A stretch of DNA of 64,000 nucleotides from Chloroflexota bacterium (GTDB lineage: Bacteria > Chloroflexota > Dehalococcoidia > Lucifugimonadales > Lucifugimonadaceae), in assembly GCA_027624075.1 (NCBI GenBank), contig JAQBUH010000001.1:62001-126000 (forward strand). Direction: 5' to 3'. This document shows positions 36,051 through 44,776 of this stretch, piece after piece. Positions within the stretch are counted from its first letter, which is position 1, and each line of letters starts with the position of its first letter. A program made the position numbers and the translations under genes. The notes beneath the pieces were generated by a model that saw only the letters and a program-made list of their open reading frames with translations, did no database searches and had not been told where the DNA came from.

Positions 36051-36491
36051 ATGGCTAGCCTCACCAGCCGGAAACAACTGCCAAACGACAGAACGGCGCG
36101 CACTGTTCCAGTGAGGCGCGCGCGTTCCCTCGCTCCGTTAGTGAGCGTCCTGACCCTCATCGCGTTGCTCGTGATCGTCACCGGTCCCTCGCTGTCCAGT
36201 GCCTTCGTGGAGTCCTCGCCCTACCATTCCCACATCTATCTGGCTGGCGGAGAGTCGCTCCAGGGCCGTCCTGAGACCACTCAGAGCCACGGGCACGGCA
36301 TGGGAGAGCAGGAAGTCGTGAGCGTGTTCGACCACTCGGGCGGCTCAAGCTTCTCTTCTTTTCACATCTTTGCCGCCCCTGACAGATTCGAGCCGGCGCG
36401 GCTTGCGGCTCGAATCCAGATGCAGTTGCCCGAAACTCCTCGTGCAGACGCGCCATCGCAACCTACCGAGCGGCCGCCTCGCCGGGCCTGA
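36051..36491 (+). CDS. Exported or anchored His-rich protein of unknown function
   Basis: 146 residues. A basic N-terminus is followed by one hydrophobic segment (about 27-52, LAPLVSVLTLIALLVIVTGP), a signal anchor. After it come SPYHSHIYLAGG, SHGHGMGEQE, FDHSGG and FHIF, a His-rich stretch that could bind metal. The C-terminus is Pro/Arg-rich. It lies just upstream of a cupredoxin-like protein and CopC/CopD genes on the same strand, so a copper-related role is plausible. I do not recognise a family. Confidence 0.5.
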   Translation: MASLTSRKQLPNDRTARTVPVRRARSLAPLVSVLTLIALLVIVTGPSLSSAFVESSPYHSHIYLAGGESLQGRPETTQSHGHGMGEQEVVSVFDHSGGSSFSSFHIFAAPDRFEPARLAARIQMQLPETPRADAPSQPTERPPRRA

Positions 36492-36558
36492 ATGATCGAT
36501 CCAGCCGACGCTCCGGTGATCGGCGTTCGCATGCGCGATATCTATTCAGGAGTTGACG

Positions 36559-37548
36559 ATGATTAAAAGGACGATTGCCACACTGGTGGCCGCTGTGGTT
36601 GTCTCAGCACTCGCCGCTCCGGCGGCATTGCTGGCACACGAGGGACGAAAGGTTGACACATTCGAGGTTGAGGTCGGTTTTCTTCACGAGCCAGCCTTCG
36701 AGGGGCAGGCGAATGGGGCGTTCATCCGGATACATAAACCAGGAGTAGACCTGGAGAGCCACGGAGCCCTGTTCGCGTCGGGTACTGTCGGGCCCGGAGG
36801 CAACTTCCAGTTCGAGTTCGGGGAAGACCTGGAAGGCCTGGTTGTACAGTTTCACGACCATCTGACGGCAAATGGCGGCGCTGTGGCAGTCGCGCATGAT
36901 GCCGAGATGTCCGGCACAGTCATGGTCCAGTTCACCGCAGCAGGGTTCTCTCCCTCAGAGTTGAATGTCCAACCGGGCACGACGGTCATGTTCATGAACA
37001 TGTCAGGCGATAGTGTCATGACCGTACTGAGCGGGCCGCATGACGCCGCGGACGACCATTTACATGATGACGCGACGGCACACTCAGCGATGGTCCCGGT
37101 GCTCAACGCGGCGGCGTCGCTGCAGGTTGAGGTCACTCATGTGCCGTCTGGCGCCGTCAGGACGATGGACCTGCGCCCGGTCTTTGGACAGGACGGCTCA
37201 TACGTCGCAGACTTTGTGCCGACAGCTCCGGGCGGGTACAGCTTCCGGTTCTTTGGCGAGATAGAAGGTGAGCCGTTCGACCAGTCGTTCAGTTCTGGGC
37301 CGGGCACCTTCGATGAGATCGAGCCAGCCCGCAACGTCCAGTTCCCTGTCGAGCTACGTGAGGTACGCGAGCTTCAGGGCGCCGTTGAAGGGTTACAGAG
37401 TGAGCTGGCACTGGCCGGTGACACAGCCGCAGACGCAGACAGCGCCGCCTCGACAGCCCTGGTTTTTGGAATCGTCGGCCTCCTCACGGGGATAGTTGGA
37501 GCAGGAGTTGGTGGATACGGTCTGCTAGTCTCCAGGCGGAAAGCGTGA
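36559..37548 (+). CDS. Secreted, membrane-anchored cupredoxin-like protein
   Basis: 329 residues from ATG 36559 (TTG 36553 is an alternative). A signal peptide covers residues 1-25 (VVSALAAPAALLAHEG). The middle has FSPSELNVQPGTTVMFMNMS, the pattern of a cupredoxin-type strand region, then GPHDAADDHLHDD with several His and Asp residues. A C-terminal transmembrane helix (about 302-325) ends in SRRKA. Near residues 270-290 a short coiled-coil-like stretch is seen. The N-terminal HEG after cleavage resembles metal-binding N-termini. Copper or metal binding outside the membrane is inferred from this and from neighbouring copC/copD. Confidence 0.6.
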   Translation: MIKRTIATLVAAVVVSALAAPAALLAHEGRKVDTFEVEVGFLHEPAFEGQANGAFIRIHKPGVDLESHGALFASGTVGPGGNFQFEFGEDLEGLVVQFHDHLTANGGAVAVAHDAEMSGTVMVQFTAAGFSPSELNVQPGTTVMFMNMSGDSVMTVLSGPHDAADDHLHDDATAHSAMVPVLNAAASLQVEVTHVPSGAVRTMDLRPVFGQDGSYVADFVPTAPGGYSFRFFGEIEGEPFDQSFSSGPGTFDEIEPARNVQFPVELREVRELQGAVEGLQSELALAGDTAADADSAASTALVFGIVGLLTGIVGAGVGGYGLLVSRRKA

Positions 37549-37558
37549 GGCCACCGAG

Positions 37559-37807
37559 ATGACTCAATCGATCGCCGTCAGGCTGGTGAGACTGGTCAAA
37601 CAGCCCGCCGGGCACGCAGGACAACTCGCGCGTGCCGCACCCGCTGCGCTGCCCCTTTTCCTGCTGCACGGTGAAGGCGGCTCCCGGTTCGATGAGCTCT
37701 TCATCTTTGGCGGGTTCGGACTGGTGATCGTCAGTCTTGTCTTCCTGTCCTGGCGCGCCGGAAGGCAGCGGCAGGGCAAAAAGTCCAGGCGGAGACGCAA
37801 GCGGTGA
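37559..37807 (+). CDS. Small membrane protein in the copper cluster
   Basis: 82 residues with one clear hydrophobic helix (ELFIFGGFGLVIVSLVFLSW, about 46-65) and a very basic C-terminal tail. It starts 10 bp after the cupredoxin-like gene and overlaps the GTG start of the CopC gene by 4 bp (GTGA), which supports it as real and co-translated. No family recognised. Confidence 0.6.
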   Translation: MTQSIAVRLVRLVKQPAGHAGQLARAAPAALPLFLLHGEGGSRFDELFIFGGFGLVIVSLVFLSWRAGRQRQGKKSRRRRKR

Positions 37808-38667
37808 CCGTCCCATCGTCTCTTCGGCACAGGTGGCGAACGCTTCTCACCGCACTCGCACTCGCACTCGCGGCGGTGGTGTTCGCCCTGTCAACGCCGG
37901 AGCAAGCCGGGGCGCACGCCAACGCCATTCGCTCGTCGCCATCACCGGACTCGGAACTTGAGGAGTCGCCAACTCGTGTGATCGTCTGGTTTTCGGAAGA
38001 GATCGAGGCCAGCCTCAGCGAAGTGCGAGTCCTCGATAAGTTCGCCCGCGAAGTCGACAACGGCGACAGCGCCATCTCGCCGACCGAGCCGACAGCCCTG
38101 ATAGCGACCCTGCCGCAGCTTGATGACGGAACGTACACGGTGGTCTGGCGCAACCTCTCAACCGTGGACGGTCACCGTGTCGTCGGGTCGTTCAGGTTCG
38201 CGGTGGGAGAGCCACTGGGCACAGGCGAAGGTATCTCAGTCGAAAGCCAGCCACTGATCCAGTCCGGCGCAGACCCCTGGCTGCGCTGGCTCTTTTTCGT
38301 TGGCGCGCTGGGGTTGGTCGGCACGCTGACATTTGACCTGCTGGTGGTGAGACCGATGCTCGGGTCGGCTGGCGCCGCGCGCCTGACTCCTGAGCTTCTC
38401 AGGAGTTTGCAGAGCGTCATGTTCAAGCTGATGTTCGTCTCTGTAGGTCTGATGGCTGCGGGCATGGTGGCTCTGCTCATACAGCAAGCAGCGATCACGT
38501 TTGGAACGTCTCCGTTCGGGGTTATTGGCGACCCGCTCCGGTCAGTCCTGGATAGTGAGTGGGGCCGGCAGTGGGTCTGGCGGGCTCTTGCCGTAGTTGC
38601 GACGGGAGCGCCTGTCAGTAGTTGCATGGCGGTCCGTTTCCGGCCATCAGCTGTCGCCGGATGCTGA
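37804..38667 (+). CDS. CopC-CopD fusion protein, 5' part (frame broken near 38610-38630)
   Basis: From GTG 37804: a signal peptide to about residue 37 ending in AGAHA, so the mature protein would start with His, the first copper ligand of CopC. The CopC domain (about 38-137) ends with TVDGHRVVGSFRFAV, holding the second His. Then come CopD-type helices (WLRWLFFVGALGLVGTLTFD and following). The frame ends with an out-of-family tail at 38667, while the CopD part continues in the next frame (38597-40186). The 5' part alone would be a CopC with three or four helices. Confidence 0.75.
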   Translation: MTVPSSLRHRWRTLLTALALALAAVVFALSTPEQAGAHANAIRSSPSPDSELEESPTRVIVWFSEEIEASLSEVRVLDKFAREVDNGDSAISPTEPTALIATLPQLDDGTYTVVWRNLSTVDGHRVVGSFRFAVGEPLGTGEGISVESQPLIQSGADPWLRWLFFVGALGLVGTLTFDLLVVRPMLGSAGAARLTPELLRSLQSVMFKLMFVSVGLMAAGMVALLIQQAAITFGTSPFGVIGDPLRSVLDSEWGRQWVWRALAVVATGAPVSSCMAVRFRPSAVAGC

Positions 38668-40186
38668 AGATGGGACTTCGACCGGCCAGGAGGAGCAAAG
38701 AGACCGGGCAGACGGCCAGGACGCCGAGGACGAGGATGACCCCGGCATTGCAATCACGGAGTCGGTCTTCGGAGGACTCCCCCTGGTCGGCGGTCTCGCC
38801 GTCCTCGCGCTGACCAGTCTGTCGAGCCACAACGCGGCAGTCCCGGTGGAGCTACGGACCGCTGCGACGGTCTCGGACTTCCTGCACCTGCTTGGCGCGT
38901 CGGTATGGGTCGGAGGCCTGTTTCTGATCGCCATCGTCACGCCAGTCTTTCTGATGACCGGCGCCTCGAATGCGCGGCCGGGGGAGTTGGCGACACTGCT
39001 TAAGCGCTTCAGCCCACTGGCGTTCGCCAGCGCGGGGACTCTCATAGTGACCGGCATCTTCTCCGGCTACATGCAGGTCACCATTCCAGCCGCGACGAAC
39101 ACGCCTTACGGATGGACGCTGGTCACGAAGCTGATACTGCTTGTGCCGTTGTTCGGTCTGGCGGCCGCCAACTCCTACCTGGTGAGCAGAGAGTTGCTGC
39201 GCTCCGGGGCAACCTCACTCAAGCGGTTCGTGCGCATCGAAGCTCTGGCCGCGCTGCTCGTGCTGGCAGCCGTCGGATGGCTCGCTGGCCTCGAGCCGGC
39301 GCGCCAGTTTGCGGCGCGAAACGGGATCGGAGTGGAGGAAGAGGTCACGTTTTCCGAGTTCGCAGAAGGCGCCAACATCGATACGGCGATAGCTCCCGGT
39401 GACGTTGGCGCGAACTCCGTCACCGTCACGCTCACCGACCGGCGCGATGTGCCCATCACCAACGCCATCGACGTGCGAGTCCGCCTGAAGTTCCTCGAAG
39501 ACGACCTCGGCGAGCCGCTCATCTCCCTGGTTGACACCGGCAACGGCGTATGGACCGGTGACGAGTTCAAGATCACGATTGGCGGGGTCTACCAGGCTGA
39601 AGTGAGAGTCATCCGCCCCGATGCCTTCGACGCACGCACATCGTTCAGGTTCGATGCCGCGCCGACAGCCGGGGCGGCCGACGCGATCCGGCCGACCCGG
39701 ACTGTCACCTGGACCCTGTTCGCAATTGAGCTGCTGGCGATCGGGCTGATCTTTATCGCAGTTGGCACGCCCGTCCTGAAGAGGCTCGTTCCTTCCCTGC
39801 GGCCGATGATTCTGCCGGGAGCCGCATTTTCCGTAATTGGCGTGGCTCTTCTCCTAAACGCGCAGGTGTTCCGGTCAGGGTTCCCTGAGGAGAGGTTCAA
39901 TCCGTTCCCTGTCAACTCGGCCTCTATTGCGGAAGGAAGCGTGGCATATGCCGCCACATGCTCGGCCTGTCATGGGGTGACCGGACGCGGGGAGGGGCCG
40001 CAGGCAGGTGAGCTTTCGTCGCCGCCGGCGGACCTGTCAGTGCACGTCCCCTTACACTCAGACTCCAGCCTGTTCGGGTTTATCAGGGACGGCATTCCCG
40101 GAACTGCGATGCCTGCTCAACTGGGGCTATTGAGCGAAGATGAGATGTGGCATCTCGTTAACTTCCTGCGGACATTCGAGCAGTGA
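38597..40186 (+). CDS. CopD transmembrane region fused to cytochrome c, 3' part of the frameshifted gene
   Basis: The first about 45 residues (from TTG 38597) are hydrophilic and acidic. Then come CopD-type helices with SDFLHLLGASVWVGGLFLIA and FASAGTLIVTGIFSGYMQV, then a beta-rich extracytoplasmic domain (about 240-370), two more helices, and a C-terminal cytochrome c domain. The latter has CSACHG (CxxCH) near residue 450 and a Met ligand candidate in GTAMPAQLG. It has no signal peptide of its own, supporting it as the 3' half of the gene at 37804. Possible role: periplasmic copper binding linked to import or to electron transfer. Confidence 0.75.
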   Translation: MRRERLSVVAWRSVSGHQLSPDAEDGTSTGQEEQRDRADGQDAEDEDDPGIAITESVFGGLPLVGGLAVLALTSLSSHNAAVPVELRTAATVSDFLHLLGASVWVGGLFLIAIVTPVFLMTGASNARPGELATLLKRFSPLAFASAGTLIVTGIFSGYMQVTIPAATNTPYGWTLVTKLILLVPLFGLAAANSYLVSRELLRSGATSLKRFVRIEALAALLVLAAVGWLAGLEPARQFAARNGIGVEEEVTFSEFAEGANIDTAIAPGDVGANSVTVTLTDRRDVPITNAIDVRVRLKFLEDDLGEPLISLVDTGNGVWTGDEFKITIGGVYQAEVRVIRPDAFDARTSFRFDAAPTAGAADAIRPTRTVTWTLFAIELLAIGLIFIAVGTPVLKRLVPSLRPMILPGAAFSVIGVALLLNAQVFRSGFPEERFNPFPVNSASIAEGSVAYAATCSACHGVTGRGEGPQAGELSSPPADLSVHVPLHSDSSLFGFIRDGIPGTAMPAQLGLLSEDEMWHLVNFLRTFEQ

Positions 40187-40226
40187 CCTCGTTGAGCACG
40201 GGTAGCTGGAGTGCGTTCAGGCCTCG

Positions 40227-40702
40227 CTAACCGTCCTGCACAAAAGCGACGCTCCCGGTCTCTCTCGCTTTCATAATACTGGCCCGCAGGTCAGGCAGCA
40301 CCGGATGAGGAGCCTCGCCGGATAGCGGGACCCACTCGACGGCCACCTGGCACGGATCGGGAGTCGCCGGGAGCCGGGGTTGTCGGCCTGGTCTCAGGGT
40401 GGCCTCGTAAAAGAGGCCCAGCTTGTGATAGGGGCCGAGCCGCCCGTCCACTTTGAACGGCGGATACTCGGTGACGACCAGCAACCTGCCACATCGACCA
40501 GCGCCGCCGTCTCCTCCTCCGTCTCCCTGACGACAGTTTCGGTCAGCGTCTCACCCGGCTCATGGCCGCCGCCTGGGAAGTTGTAGTGCGGGCCGTATTC
40601 GTCATCGAAGCGCACCATGAGCACATGGTCCGAGTCAACGACCACCGAATATGCGCCGACGCGGATCAGTCCGGTCTTCAGGTGCAGTTCGTTGTGGCTC
40701 AC
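40227..40702 (-). pseudogene. NUDIX hydrolase with frameshift
   Basis: Reading from 40702, the first 75 or so residues include the start of a NUDIX fold and the box PGGGHEPGETLTETVVRETE with EEET. After LVDVAG the frame becomes nonsense, but the next frame resumes with LVVTEYPPFKVDGRLG and carries on to 40227. Adding one base near 40483-40490 would join them. The box fits GX5EX7REUXEEXGU except for the last Gly/hydrophobic pair. NUDIX enzymes cleave nucleoside diphosphate derivatives. A real mutation or a sequence error is possible. Confidence 0.7.
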
Positions 40703-40777
40703 GCGCCCTTCCTCTGGTGGTCGAACTACCTGTCATCGGGTTCCGGCACCGGTCGTTTCAACGCCTCAAGCCGGGCG

Positions 40778-41998
40778 TCAGGCTGGTCCGGCGGCGCCTG
40801 AACTTATCAGCGAGTCAATCTCGTCCTCGCTGTACCCCGTCTGGCTCAGGACCTCGCGAGTGTGCTGACCCAGCAACGGCGCCGGCCCGTAGATCTTTCC
40901 GGGTGTGCTGTAGAGCTTTGCGGCGAGCCCGATGTTTCGCACTGTGCCGGCGGTAGGGTGTTCAAGTGGGGCATCCATTCCCCTCGCGGTCACCTGCGGG
41001 TCGGCCCAGACCTCGGCCATGTCCAGGATTGGCCCCGCCGGGACGCCCGCCTCTTCCAGTACCACAAGCCAGTGGGCGCGGGTCTGCTTAGTCATCGTCT
41101 CTTCCAGGTCCTTCTCGAGCTTTTCCCTGTTAGCCAGCCGGTTGGCGTTGTCCCTGTACTCTTCTCTCTCGATCAGCTCGTCACGGCCGAGCGCCCTGCA
41201 GAGCCGCTCGAAGTTCGACTGGTTCGGCGCGCCGATGTTGATGAAGCCGTCGCTGGTCCTGAGTGCCTGGTACGGGGCGGAAAGCCTGTGGGCAGAGCCG
41301 AGTGGGCCAGGAATAGCTCCCGTCGCAAAGTAGCTGCTCGACTCCCATACGGTGTACGCAAGAGCCGCCTCAAGCAAAGAGACCTCGATGTACTGGCCTT
41401 TTCCCGTCTTCAGGCGGTTGATGTACGCCGTCAGGATGCCGTATGTGGCGAACATCCCGGCGTTCATGTCTGCGACAGGCACTCCAACCTTGACCGGCGG
41501 CGAGCCAGGCATCCCGGTGAAGCTCATCAAGCCGCTCATGCCCTGTGCGACGAGGTCGAAACCGGCGCGGCTAGCATAAGGGCCGGTGCGGCCGAAGCCC
41601 GAGATCGAGCAGTAGACGAGTGCCGGGTTGATCTCCGAGAGAACGTCGTAACCAAGCCCGAGACGCTCCATGACACCGGACCGGTAGTTCTCTATAAGGA
41701 CATCTGCGTCTTTGACGAGCCTCTTCAGCGCCGCGACGCCGTCCGGCTCCTTGAAATTGAGGACCACACTGCGTTTGTTCCGGTTCATTGCTAGGAACGC
41801 GGCAGACTCACCTTCGATAAAAGGCGGCCCCATGCGCCGGGTGTCATCGCCGCCAGTCGGCTTCTCAACCTTGATGACGTCAGCGCCCATGTCCGCAAGC
41901 AGCATGCTGCAGAACGGTCCGGCAAGGATCTGGCTGCAGTCAAGCACCCTCATTCCGCTAAGGGCTTCAGGCATTCCGGGCGCGATCGGTAGCACCAT
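40778..41998 (-). CDS. CaiB/BaiF family III CoA-transferase
   Basis: 406 residues. Family marks are LDCSQILAGPFCSMLLADMG at about 19-38, ADVIKVEKPTGGDDTR, NRNKRSVVLNFK and YCSISGFGRTGPYA, and the catalytic Asp in PVADMNAGMFA near residue 175. The enzyme moves CoA between carboxylic acids in catabolic pathways; the substrate is not deducible. It is divergent from the SDR gene at 42181. Confidence 0.92.
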   Translation of the reverse strand: MVLPIAPGMPEALSGMRVLDCSQILAGPFCSMLLADMGADVIKVEKPTGGDDTRRMGPPFIEGESAAFLAMNRNKRSVVLNFKEPDGVAALKRLVKDADVLIENYRSGVMERLGLGYDVLSEINPALVYCSISGFGRTGPYASRAGFDLVAQGMSGLMSFTGMPGSPPVKVGVPVADMNAGMFATYGILTAYINRLKTGKGQYIEVSLLEAALAYTVWESSSYFATGAIPGPLGSAHRLSAPYQALRTSDGFINIGAPNQSNFERLCRALGRDELIEREEYRDNANRLANREKLEKDLEETMTKQTRAHWLVVLEEAGVPAGPILDMAEVWADPQVTARGMDAPLEHPTAGTVRNIGLAAKLYSTPGKIYGPAPLLGQHTREVLSQTGYSEDEIDSLISSGAAGPA

Positions 41999-42180
41999 GT
42001 TCTACTCTGTTGGTCTCTGGGGAGAGCGTTTCACCCTCACCCTCTTGTGGTTTTGTTGTTGCATTCTAGGCGACAAGCCTGTCATGGGATGAAGTTCTGC
42101 GACAATCCGGCCACGTACGGGTCTATTCTTGTGCGGATCGATTAACCGACGCCCGGTGATGCCCAGTCAGGGAGCCAGCA

Positions 42181-42960
42181 ATGACCGAAAACAGTCTGTT
42201 CGATCTCAGCGGTAGAGTGGCGCTTGTCACCGGCGGCAACGGCGGCATCGGCCTCGGAATGGCGAAGGCGTTTATTGAGCATGGCGCGTCTGCCGCCATC
42301 ATAGGCCGGAGCCAGGCCAAACTGGATGCCGCGGAAACTGAGCTAAGCAAGATTGCCGGGTCGGACAGCGTGCTCGCCGCCCAGTGTGATGTGACCGACC
42401 GCGACTCCGTCTCGTCAGTCCTCGAAACTCTGGTGGGGAGATTCGGAGGGCTCGACATCCTGGTCAATAACGCAGGCGTCAATCGCAGAGCGGACGAGCC
42501 GCACCTGCTTTCTGCTGAAGACTGGGAGTACGTGATCGATGTCAACCTGACCAGTATTCACACCGTAACTTCACTGGCGTTTCCGTACATGAAAGAGCGA
42601 CGCCGGGGGAAGATCATAAACATCGGGTCGATGATGTCCATCTTCGGAACCGCATACGCGCCCGCATATGCCGCCAGCAAGGGCGGCGTTATCCAGTACA
42701 CGAAGAGCTGCGCAGTCGCATGGGCGAAGGACAATGTGCAGGTGAACGCCATCCTGCCGGGATGGATCGTGACCGAGATGACGAACCAGTTCAAAGAGCT
42801 TTTTCCTGACCGCCACGCCATGATCGTTGGCCGGACGCCTGCCGGCCGATGGGGACAACCCGCGGACCTCGGCGGGACAGCTGTGTTCCTGGCCAGTAGC
42901 GCCTCCGACTTCGTGACCGGGACATCGATCCCGGTTGACGGCGGGTACAGCGTCTGGTGA
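42181..42960 (+). CDS. Short-chain dehydrogenase/reductase
   Basis: 259 residues, classical SDR. TGGNGGIGLG near residue 17 is the cofactor loop, NNAG follows near residue 96, and the active-site YAASK is near residue 162. The C-terminal LPGWIVTEM and TGTSIPVDGGYSVW are common in KduD/gluconate-type dehydrogenases. The Arg after the second strand (IIGRSQ) suggests NADP preference. Confidence 0.88.
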   Translation: MTENSLFDLSGRVALVTGGNGGIGLGMAKAFIEHGASAAIIGRSQAKLDAAETELSKIAGSDSVLAAQCDVTDRDSVSSVLETLVGRFGGLDILVNNAGVNRRADEPHLLSAEDWEYVIDVNLTSIHTVTSLAFPYMKERRRGKIINIGSMMSIFGTAYAPAYAASKGGVIQYTKSCAVAWAKDNVQVNAILPGWIVTEMTNQFKELFPDRHAMIVGRTPAGRWGQPADLGGTAVFLASSASDFVTGTSIPVDGGYSVW

Positions 42961-43154
42961 TCCGGCCGGCGCGGGAGACGGACTGTCCGCTGCAAAAATG
43001 ACATCTCAGACATGTGTCGGTTGCGTGTGCCGCGCCTGCAACCATGTCTGGCCCGTCCTCGCGCTTTTCACATGCGGTAAGTGCCCTGCCCGCCGGCTTT
43101 CTTCCTAACCTGATCGTAGTTCGGTGCGACCCGGTTGCGAGGAGTGAGTTCGAT

Positions 43155-43574
43155 ATGGAACAGTTCAACTACGGCAAGAAGATTAAGGTGCCGCTTGAAT
43201 TCGATTCGGCGGTTGAGCGTATCGTCGCTGAGCTTAAGGCAAACGGATTCGGAATCCTGACGGAGATAGATGTCAAAGAGACGCTGAAAGTGAAGATCGG
43301 TGAGGACTTCAAGCGGTACGTGATTCTTGGCGCGTGCAACCCGAAACTGGCCTTCAAGGCGCTTTCGGCGGAAGAGGACATTGGCCTGCTGCTGCCATGC
43401 AATATCGTGGTCTATGAACAAGACGGCGGTTCAGTGATCGGGGTGTTGGACCCTGGGATGATGTCGTCACTGACCAACAATCCTGTTGTGGCTGAAGTTG
43501 CAGCCGAGGCAGGAAAGCACCTTGACACAGCCCTCGGAGCAGTGGCCTCAACTGAGGCGCGTGAGGTTGGCTAA
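43155..43574 (+). CDS. DUF302-domain protein
   Basis: 139 residues from ATG 43155 with GAGGAGTGAG upstream; an open frame back to 43014 lacks similarity. DUF302 marks are AELKANGFGILTEIDVKETL, YVILGACNPKLAFKAL, and LLLPCNIVVYE near residue 80. Function of the family is unknown; members occur near metal or sulfur stress genes. It lies 3' to an SDR and faces the arsM operon. Confidence 0.85.
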   Translation: MEQFNYGKKIKVPLEFDSAVERIVAELKANGFGILTEIDVKETLKVKIGEDFKRYVILGACNPKLAFKALSAEEDIGLLLPCNIVVYEQDGGSVIGVLDPGMMSSLTNNPVVAEVAAEAGKHLDTALGAVASTEAREVG

Positions 43575-43672
43575 GCTAACCAGCCGGCAGGGCTGAACTC
43601 CGGGGACGTTTCGTTGAATGCGGCGGCGTAGCCGGACGCTCCGTGACACCTGTGCCGTGGAGCGAACACGCT

Positions 43673-43915
43673 TTATCTCACGGCACGAACACCGTGTCGC
43701 TCGTGATCGAAGCGGTCGCGGTGGACAGGGAACGGCGCCACCTTCAGGACAGAACGTTTGCCGATGGCGACGCACGAGCCGTAGCCGAATCCCGTCCGGT
43801 AATCGCTGCCAAGCTTTTTCCGCGCCAACGCCGCCAATTCTGGCGTCAACCCTGCCTCATCGATTGGCGGCCCATCATAGCCACCGATGCGTGTCCGCCA
43901 CGGGTTGTGCAGCAT
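43673..43915 (-). CDS. Possible small protein downstream of arsM
   Basis: An 80-residue frame on the reverse strand, 27 bp after arsM. It has a plausible start and even amino-acid use (MLHNPWRTRIGGYDGPP, LAALARKKLGSDYRTGFGYG) but no family I recognise, and the overlapping forward strand also has an open frame. The RBS is weak. The rest of the 368-bp gap between DUF302 and arsM shows nothing else. Confidence 0.3.
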   Translation of the reverse strand: MLHNPWRTRIGGYDGPPIDEAGLTPELAALARKKLGSDYRTGFGYGSCVAIGKRSVLKVAPFPVHRDRFDHERHGVRAVR

Positions 43916-43942
43916 CCTGAAAGGTCCGTTCGGGAAGAGGCG

Positions 43943-44776
43943 CTAGCCGGCTGGCTTGAAAGCCCTGACCGTGATGCTGCGGAGTGAATCTCGCCACTGG
44001 TCGTCTGTCTGGTCCGAGACGAACTTCTCCTCGGTCAGCACCTCAGTCCTCTCGAACCCGGTCTCCGTGATGCGGTCTATATACCTTGACATCAAGTCAG
44101 CCCCGCCAATGCACGCGGCCCATTCGGCCATGTCCGCACGCGCCTTCTCAGGAAGTTCAGACGTCGAGACGATATCCGAGACGACCAACCGGCCTCCGGG
44201 CTTCAGCAAGCGGAAGATCTCGTCAAACACCAGCCGCTTGTCCGGCGCCAGTGCTATGACGCAGTTTGAGATGACAAGGTCGACTATTGCGTCAGGAAGC
44301 GGCACCGCCTCGATCTTGCCAAGCAGGAACGTCACATTCTGGGCGTCCAGCGTCGCCGCGTTATCCCTGGCGAGCTTCAACATCGCTGGAGTCATGTCGA
44401 CGCCGTAGACATGGCCCTCTGGACCTGCCGCCCGCGCCGCCAGAAAACAGTCGATACCGCCGCCGCTGCCAAGGTCAAGCACCTTCTCGCCAGACCGCAC
44501 TTCGGCGATGCCAACAGGGTTTCCACACCCGGCCGAGGCGCCTGCAGCCTGCGGCGTGATCGACTCCAACTCGGTTTCTGAGTACAGGGCGGTAGCGTTA
44601 CCGCAGCATGAGGCGTCGACAGTCGTGTTATTCGCCCCACGCTCAGCGACCTTGCCGTAGAGGTTCTGAATCGCCTCATCGAGGTCCGGCTTTTCCAGCG
44701 GTCCGCCCTTGCCGCATGCACAGCCTCCGTCTCCGCACCCTGCCTGGACGACCTCAATGCTTTGCAGCAGTTTCAT
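43943..44776 (-). CDS. arsM: Arsenite S-adenosylmethionine methyltransferase ArsM
   Basis: 277 residues. The SAM site is VRSGEKVLDLGSGGGIDCFL near residue 94; VISNCVIALAPDKRLVFDEI and the C-terminal WAACIGGA hold Cys residues typical of ArsM arsenic binding. GCGNPV precedes the SAM motif as in the family. The first 25 residues carry a short Cys-rich piece (CGDGGCACGKGG) that could be extra metal-binding. It methylates As(III), giving volatile or less retained species. It overlaps the PadR regulator gene by ATGA and is its operon partner. Confidence 0.9.
   Translation of the reverse strand: MKLLQSIEVVQAGCGDGGCACGKGGPLEKPDLDEAIQNLYGKVAERGANNTTVDASCCGNATALYSETELESITPQAAGASAGCGNPVGIAEVRSGEKVLDLGSGGGIDCFLAARAAGPEGHVYGVDMTPAMLKLARDNAATLDAQNVTFLLGKIEAVPLPDAIVDLVISNCVIALAPDKRLVFDEIFRLLKPGGRLVVSDIVSTSELPEKARADMAEWAACIGGADLMSRYIDRITETGFERTEVLTEEKFVSDQTDDQWRDSLRSITVRAFKPAG

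Noticed and set aside
37855-37875. Tandem CACTCG repeats at the CopC signal peptide
   Set aside because: They encode Ala-Leu repeats of a signal sequence; no independent meaning.
43643-43987. 114-codon forward frame downstream of DUF302
   Set aside because: Overlaps the end of arsM antisense and resembles no family.
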